A stretch of DNA of 64,000 nucleotides from contig BDSL01000009.1 of NCBI GenBank assembly GCA_003116995.1, positions 1,714,501 through 1,778,500 of the forward strand, read 5' to 3'. Origin of the DNA: Yamagishiella unicocca (taxonomy: Eukaryota; Chlorophyta; Chlorophyceae; Chlamydomonadales; Volvocaceae). Of this stretch, positions 60,601-64,000 are shown one piece after another. Under the pieces are notes generated by a model. It did not search any database. It was given only the letters and a program-made list of their open reading frames with translations, and was not told where the DNA came from. A program made the position numbers and the translations under genes. Position 1 is the stretch's first letter. Each line of letters begins with the position of its first letter.

Positions 60601-61252
60601 GTGACAGGGGCGATGACGACGCGGGCTCGGACAAGGAGAGCGATGCTGATGAGGCCAGCTCGGAGGGCGCTGGGGAGGCGGAGGGGGAAAGCGCCGCAGC
60701 AGCATCAGCAGCAGCTGACGCCGCCAACTCTGAGGACGTTCTGGGTCTGCCAGTGGTCTCACGCAAACTGATCAACGAGCTGGCGGCTCAGGGGCTGCTG
60801 ACACCCGCTGACGAGATGCGGTCGTACATGGCGGAGCTGGTCCGCACGGCGCAGCGGCGGCTGGCGGGTGACCGCGACGACGACGGTGACGATGACGGGG
60901 ACAAAGATGACGCAAGCGGTGACGGTGATGGCCACGATGGCAGCGGCAAGGAGGGTGAGGGAGCAGAGGAGGAGAGCGCGCCGGGTCGCGCGGGCGGCAG
61001 CAGCAGCGGGGATGACGAGTGAGTGGGTGCCGTCGGGGGAGGCAGCAAGGGAGGCGGCGGGGGAGGCGGGGGGAGGGGGAGGCGGCGGTGGCGGTGGCTC
61101 CATCCGCAGCTGGTGTGTGCGCAGTGAGCGAGGCTATAGCGGGCTGCTTCTTTGTTGTCAGGTGCACGGAGTCAGCGGCTGGAGGCGAGGACGCGGTCAC
61201 TGAGGCTGAGACCTGGACGGACCGGACCAGACTGGCGAGTGCCGTGTGTTAG
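27614..61252 (+). CDS. Giant 57-exon ankyrin / EF-hand / polytopic membrane protein (~4,038 aa)
   Basis: One gene of about 33.6 kb. I chained 57 exons; every neighbouring pair agrees in splice phase and the coding total is 12,117 nt. Order of domains: ankyrin repeats (about residues 196-910), a long unrecognised middle with Ala/Gly-rich inserts, one canonical EF-hand (residues 2107-2118), an acidic linker, about ten membrane helices (about 3013-3750), and a polar tail rich in Pro, Gln, Asp and Glu. This suggests a large membrane protein with cytosolic protein-binding repeats and calcium sensing, such as a channel or sensor, but that is inference. Start at 27614 is the first ATG of the first exon frame that fits; an upstream ATG at 27449 is in frame. 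Exon 9 start, exon 26 and exon 48 start are the least certain joins. Exon lists are given under the three parts. Confidence 0.75.
32543..32582 (+). repeat. Intronic repeat family B, copy 1
   Basis: This piece of the intron after exon 9 contains CGAATCCACGGCCGACAAA, shared with the introns after exons 50, 52 (partial) and 55. It is in plus orientation here. Confidence 0.6.
36283..36340 (+). repeat. Intronic repeat family A, partial copy
   Basis: The first ~50 bp of family A (GAGGAAGACCCGTGGATG, then a GTTTA-AACAGACG block) occur in the intron after exon 14 in plus orientation. Confidence 0.7.
37070..37108 (+). repeat. GGT-rich microsatellite in intron
   Basis: A run of GGT/GGC triplets lies in the intron after exon 15 of the giant gene. 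Confidence 0.8.
38465..38676 (-). repeat. Intronic repeat family A, inverted copy
   Basis: The reverse complement of this stretch aligns block by block with 58990-59200: GAGGAAGACCCGTGGATG, the GTTTAGAACAG block, the CATGCTGGA block, the CCTTCGG..GGCTAA block, GAAGCGAGGACCCC and finally GGTTTTGGGCGCTAGC. It sits in the intron after exon 17. Confidence 0.8.
51896..52085 (+). repeat. Intronic repeat family A, diverged copy
   Basis: The intron after exon 43 carries the same block order: GAAAGCCCGTGGA, AAACCGTTT, GCATGCTGGAGAAC, TTGGTTGAGGAAACGAC, CCCCGGCGGCTAA and CAAGGACCCCGCG. It is more diverged than the other two full copies. Confidence 0.7.
56936..56995 (-). repeat. Intronic repeat family B, inverted copy
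   Basis: The reverse complement matches 58882-58940 over about 55 bp, including GGAGAATCCGCGAATCCACG and the GACAAxxCAAGGCGGTGA block. It lies in the intron after exon 50; a shorter piece recurs in inverted orientation at 57667-57693. Confidence 0.8.
58882..58940 (+). repeat. Intronic repeat family B, copy in intron 55
   Basis: Plus-orientation copy with GGAGAATCCGCGAATCCACG and GGCGGTGATGATGGTGGTCC. A family A copy follows about 50 bp downstream in the same intron. Confidence 0.8.
58990..59200 (+). repeat. Intronic repeat family A, plus copy
   Basis: About 210 bp from GAGGAAGACCCGTGGATG to GGTTTTGGGCGCTAGC in the 1,348-nt intron after exon 55. It is the reference copy for family A. The rest of that intron to about 60000 is also non-coding and GC-rich and may be part of a longer inserted element. 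Confidence 0.8.
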
Positions 61253-62895
61253 AAAGAAATTTGTGGGCTGACGTTTTCGTGAACGCCTGCCGGCGTTTGC
61301 CTGTCCCCTCCTCCGGAATCTCCGCTTTTTTATTGTGTGCGCGGATTGCTCACGGGCTTTCGCGGTTACAGGCAGATATAGGGTCAGTGATCCCTTCTTA
61401 CACATGGTCGACAGTGGGGACAGTAATAGCACTGAAACGAAAGTGCGCGCGCGTACATAGAAGTGTTTGATGGTCTGGGTTAGTTCGGGTTAGTTGATGG
61501 TTTGGGTTAGTTGGGGGAAGCAGAGGTATGCGCCCTCGCGCCATCGCCACTACTGAACATTCTGTCACCCCCTACAGCTGGCCTACCGAATAACGTGCCT
61601 TGCAAGGACCAAACATCGTTTTTATTTATATTGCAAACGGTAAGTGGGCGTGGTTACCAACTACCGACAAGGAGGTATTCTTGAACAGACCGCGTCTTGG
61701 ACCGGATGGCTGAGCCGCAAGGGGGTGGGACTGCTTGCGCCTTGTTGCATTCAACACGCGCAAGCACATGTGGGAGTGGTAGGCTTGGCGGAGGACTGTG
61801 CACTTACTGGCGGTCAGGATGCTACGGTACTCCTTAGGGGGACATGACTCAGGAATTGATAGGCAAGGGCGTCGTCCAATAGGCCGTTCGGACGACAGTT
61901 TGGAGCTGCGCCCTCCCTCTGACGGCACTTCGGCTACCTCTGATCGCATCGTGAACTGGTTGCTGACCCCTGAATCATTGGTTGTTGTAATCGTTACAGT
62001 GGGCTCCAGATTGGTATTGCATTGCCTGCTCGTGGCTGCGCGCGGCGGCGTGACATTGGGACCCTCTTGAATGTCGTGTGATCGCAACCGTGTTTCCATC
62101 TCCGACAGGACCATCAATTTCGCTGGTGCCGGTCCGTACCTAGGCCTGTTGGGATAGTCTGCGGTGCCGCAGAGCGCTGAAACCGAACTATTGCATTAAA
62201 GGACGAATCGATAGAATCTGTAGCTGTCGGTTGCCAGCCTACGTTTCTTGCCTTCCAACGGCGCCGGCGGGGGTATCTTCCCCAGGTTAGGCGGCCGCGT
62301 GGGGCCCACCGCTGGAGGCCACCCTGGAGCTTGTCCGGCCTCACCTACTTGCATAAATGAGAGGGAGGCGGTTGGCAGCTTTGGGGCGCCGAGTGGAGCC
62401 AGTGACAGGTTGAAACTCTTAACTTCCTGTTCAAAGAGGTTTGTCGTGCTCGATCTGTAACCAAACACTCATTTAAAGCACCTACCCACGGGACTGCAAT
62501 GGGGCAGACGTGATGCTAAGCGGTAAACGTTTGCCAGTCCAGTCGCTGCCTCCCATGGACCAGCCAGACATGACCCAAGGCGCCGTGCACGTTGCAGTGA
62601 TCCAGTGCGCATTGAAAAGGTCGAGATAGGTGTCTTGTGATCATCATCATCCTCAACTCCCCTTTTGCAAGTTGCCAGTCAGTGTGCTTTTGGCACCTGC
62701 AGTTCCAATCCCTGGTGCAATACAGTTGTCATAGTAGCTGTACATGCCCAACACCATGATTCGCGGTTTGGCGACTGTAACGGAGGCTACCACCATGCGG
62801 CCACGTGGTTGCTCCGCTGTCAGGCGGGGGCGCACAGCATGTTCACACATATACAAATGCAAGGAAACCAAAAGCTGATAATGGGCAAAAAGTGT
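61253..62895. other. 3' flank of giant gene, no gene identified
   Basis: The start should contain the giant gene's 3' UTR. The first plus-strand TGTAA, the algal polyadenylation signal, is at about 61985. A GGGTTAGTT word repeats three times at about 61476-61512. A minus-strand frame at 61626-62117 is open for 163 codons but has no recognisable motif, so I do not call it a gene. Confidence 0.45.
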
Positions 62896-62967
62896 TTCGC
62901 CACCGGGACTCGAACCCGGGTCTCAGGAGTGAGAATCCTGTATCCTGACCGCCTAGACTATGGCGAA
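62896..62967 (-). tRNA. tRNA-Glu (CTC)
   Basis: The minus strand folds into a full 72-nt cloverleaf. The acceptor stem is TTCGCCA with TGGCGAA (7 pairs). The D arm is GTCT/GGAT with wobbles. The anticodon arm is CAGGA-TTCTCAC-TCCTG with anticodon CTC, reading GAG. The T arm is CCGGG-TTCGAGT-CCCGG. The layout matches plant tRNA-Glu closely. No intron, and CCA is not encoded, as expected for a eukaryotic gene. Confidence 0.95.
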
Positions 62968-64000
62968 CTGATGATAATCTAGCGCTTCAACTAATTATAA
63001 CAGCATTAAAAAGGTCTTAGACTGGCAGGTGCTCATGCGGGAGAGCTCCCAGCCCTCCTTTCGGGCTGGGTGCTGGCCCGTTCTGGGTGAGGATCTTCTT
63101 GGGTCTCAGGTGGGAGTTGCAGCTCGGCTCGTCGAGGCGCTCTGCTGGCTTGCCTGGCTGAGAGGCTGCTTTGGCTGAAGTTGGTATGTCAAGCTCCATC
63201 GTTGGCACGTGCATTTCGTGGGCAGCTGGGCCTACATCTCGACCGCCTATTGCTGTATACATGTTTACCTGTAGTGTTGCGTCACGTCTCTCTGAGAGAC
63301 AAGACTTGAGTGCTGCGCTGGCAGCTTCGCAGTAGCTATCGGTCACGACACACAATGTGCTGTGCAGGGCGAGTGAGCCAACCAAACACTCATGTGTGGC
63401 CACTATCGCTGAAAAGGCATGCTCGAGATGGTAGGATTGCTCTTCCCCGGCTTTAGTCCAGCTCTGCCAGCTGCTGCTCCTGGGCCTTACAACTTGGTAC
63501 CAAGCGACGCCATACATGTTGCCCCTGTTGTACCGCCATTTCCGAAGTCGTTGCAGTTACTGCTTCCCACTGCTGAGCGGGTGCCCATCCATACAAGTAA
63601 CAAAAGATATCGTCTGTCACCTGGCAAATGCGATGCATTGGGTGCATCTGTAAGCCACATGTATGCTTAGGCTGCCGTAGCATCGCGCCCATGCTTCCCG
63701 TGCGCCCTGGCATGCACCCTCAAACTGCATGCGCTAACAAGCATGTCTCCTAGGTTTGTCGGTGGCAAATATGTGTTTCCACGCTAGCTGTTTGGAGCAA
63801 ATAAACCGGTTTACTGGCGTGCCACGAGCAAACCACCAACAGCTAACACAGCCAGAAGGGAGACAAGTGTAAGAGACCGGCACTCGCAACCTGACAGACA
63901 GACAAGCACGAGGACAGGGGACAACAAAGCAACGGCCCAATGATACCACCCTAATACCCTAAGCCATAGACACGGCCCTGACACGACACAATGGGTGGTC
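62968..64000. other. Right flank, unassigned frames
   Basis: Two overlapping minus-strand frames (63713-63453 and 63517-63017) are open, with 86 and 166 codons, but show no motif I can name. They could be remains of a transposon or exons of a gene running off the window. A perfect hairpin, CCCAGCCC with GGGCTGGG, lies at about 63049-63070. Confidence 0.35.

Larger units (their letters stand above)
52988..61252 (+). other. Giant gene, part 3: exons 45-57, polytopic membrane domain and acidic tail
   Basis: Exons: 52988-53127, 53338-53454, 53728-54408, 54607-54834, 55188-55382, 55783-55947, 57032-57165, 57456-57603, 58029-58151, 58374-58499, 58739-58865, 60214-61018, 61162-61252. Hydrophobic helices: one in exon 45 (LLLAVCTAFTCFTWRLV), then single helices in exons 48, 49, 50, two in 51, and one each in 52 to 55. 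A conserved-looking LDCRMDTG...ITCW...H segment in exon 52 recalls cysteine-bearing loops of algal multi-pass sensor proteins such as the TmcB-like group; this is a weak resemblance. Exon 56 encodes poly-Pro, poly-Gln and long Asp/Glu-rich runs, presumably cytosolic. Confidence 0.72.

Noticed and set aside
60296..60775. Minus-strand frames opposite the acidic tail exon
   Set aside because: They are low-complexity Ser/Pro/Ala shadows of the Asp/Glu/Gln-rich plus-strand exon.
27614..61252. Separate ankyrin, central and membrane genes
   Set aside because: No stop-plus-polyadenylation boundary is needed: phase-matched donors and acceptors exist at every step. A split is kept only as an alternative at the weakest join near 42.0-42.9 kb.

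Overview
The window looks like nuclear DNA of a chlorophycean (volvocine-type, Chlamydomonas/Volvox-like) green alga. Evidence: GC-rich coding sequence with strong C/G third positions, many short exons with GTGAGT/GTGCGT donors and pyrimidine-rich CAG acceptors, alanine/glycine-rich low-complexity inserts, and an algal-type retroelement. The species cannot be named from sequence alone.

Layout. 1-6244 is a satellite of ten ~621-629 bp units with a four-unit (~2.5 kb) higher-order period; each unit carries a short telomere-like word. 6245-8990 is a second, diverged array descended from the same ancestral unit, in long (~730-750 bp) and short (~505 bp) forms. 8991-11377 shows no gene. 11378-11600 holds an LRR-like coding fragment. 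11600-14475 is a decayed Ty3/gypsy-like element (iMet-type primer site, frameshifted Dam-like methyltransferase domain, aspartic protease, truncated reverse transcriptase) interrupted by a tRNA-like 118-nt piece.

Genes. A minus-strand six-exon MFS transporter of the organic cation/SLC22 type (15797-19969, 838 aa). A minus-strand four-exon P-loop kinase of the uridine kinase/phosphoribulokinase superfamily (21638-23973). A plus-strand LRR-like protein of unknown function (25192-27144) whose frame is crossed by a TAG or a very short intron. Then one enormous plus-strand gene, 27614-61252: I could chain 57 exons with matching splice phases into a ~4,038-residue protein with N-terminal ankyrin repeats, a central EF-hand and a C-terminal polytopic membrane domain with a long acidic tail. 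It is the most interesting object here and I do not recognise it as a described family. A tRNA-Glu(CTC) lies downstream at 62896-62967 on the minus strand.

The introns of the giant gene contain at least two interspersed repeat families in both orientations and three GC-AG introns. No operon-like or pathway link between the genes is evident. The satellite end suggests a subtelomeric or heterochromatic edge giving way to a gene-bearing arm.
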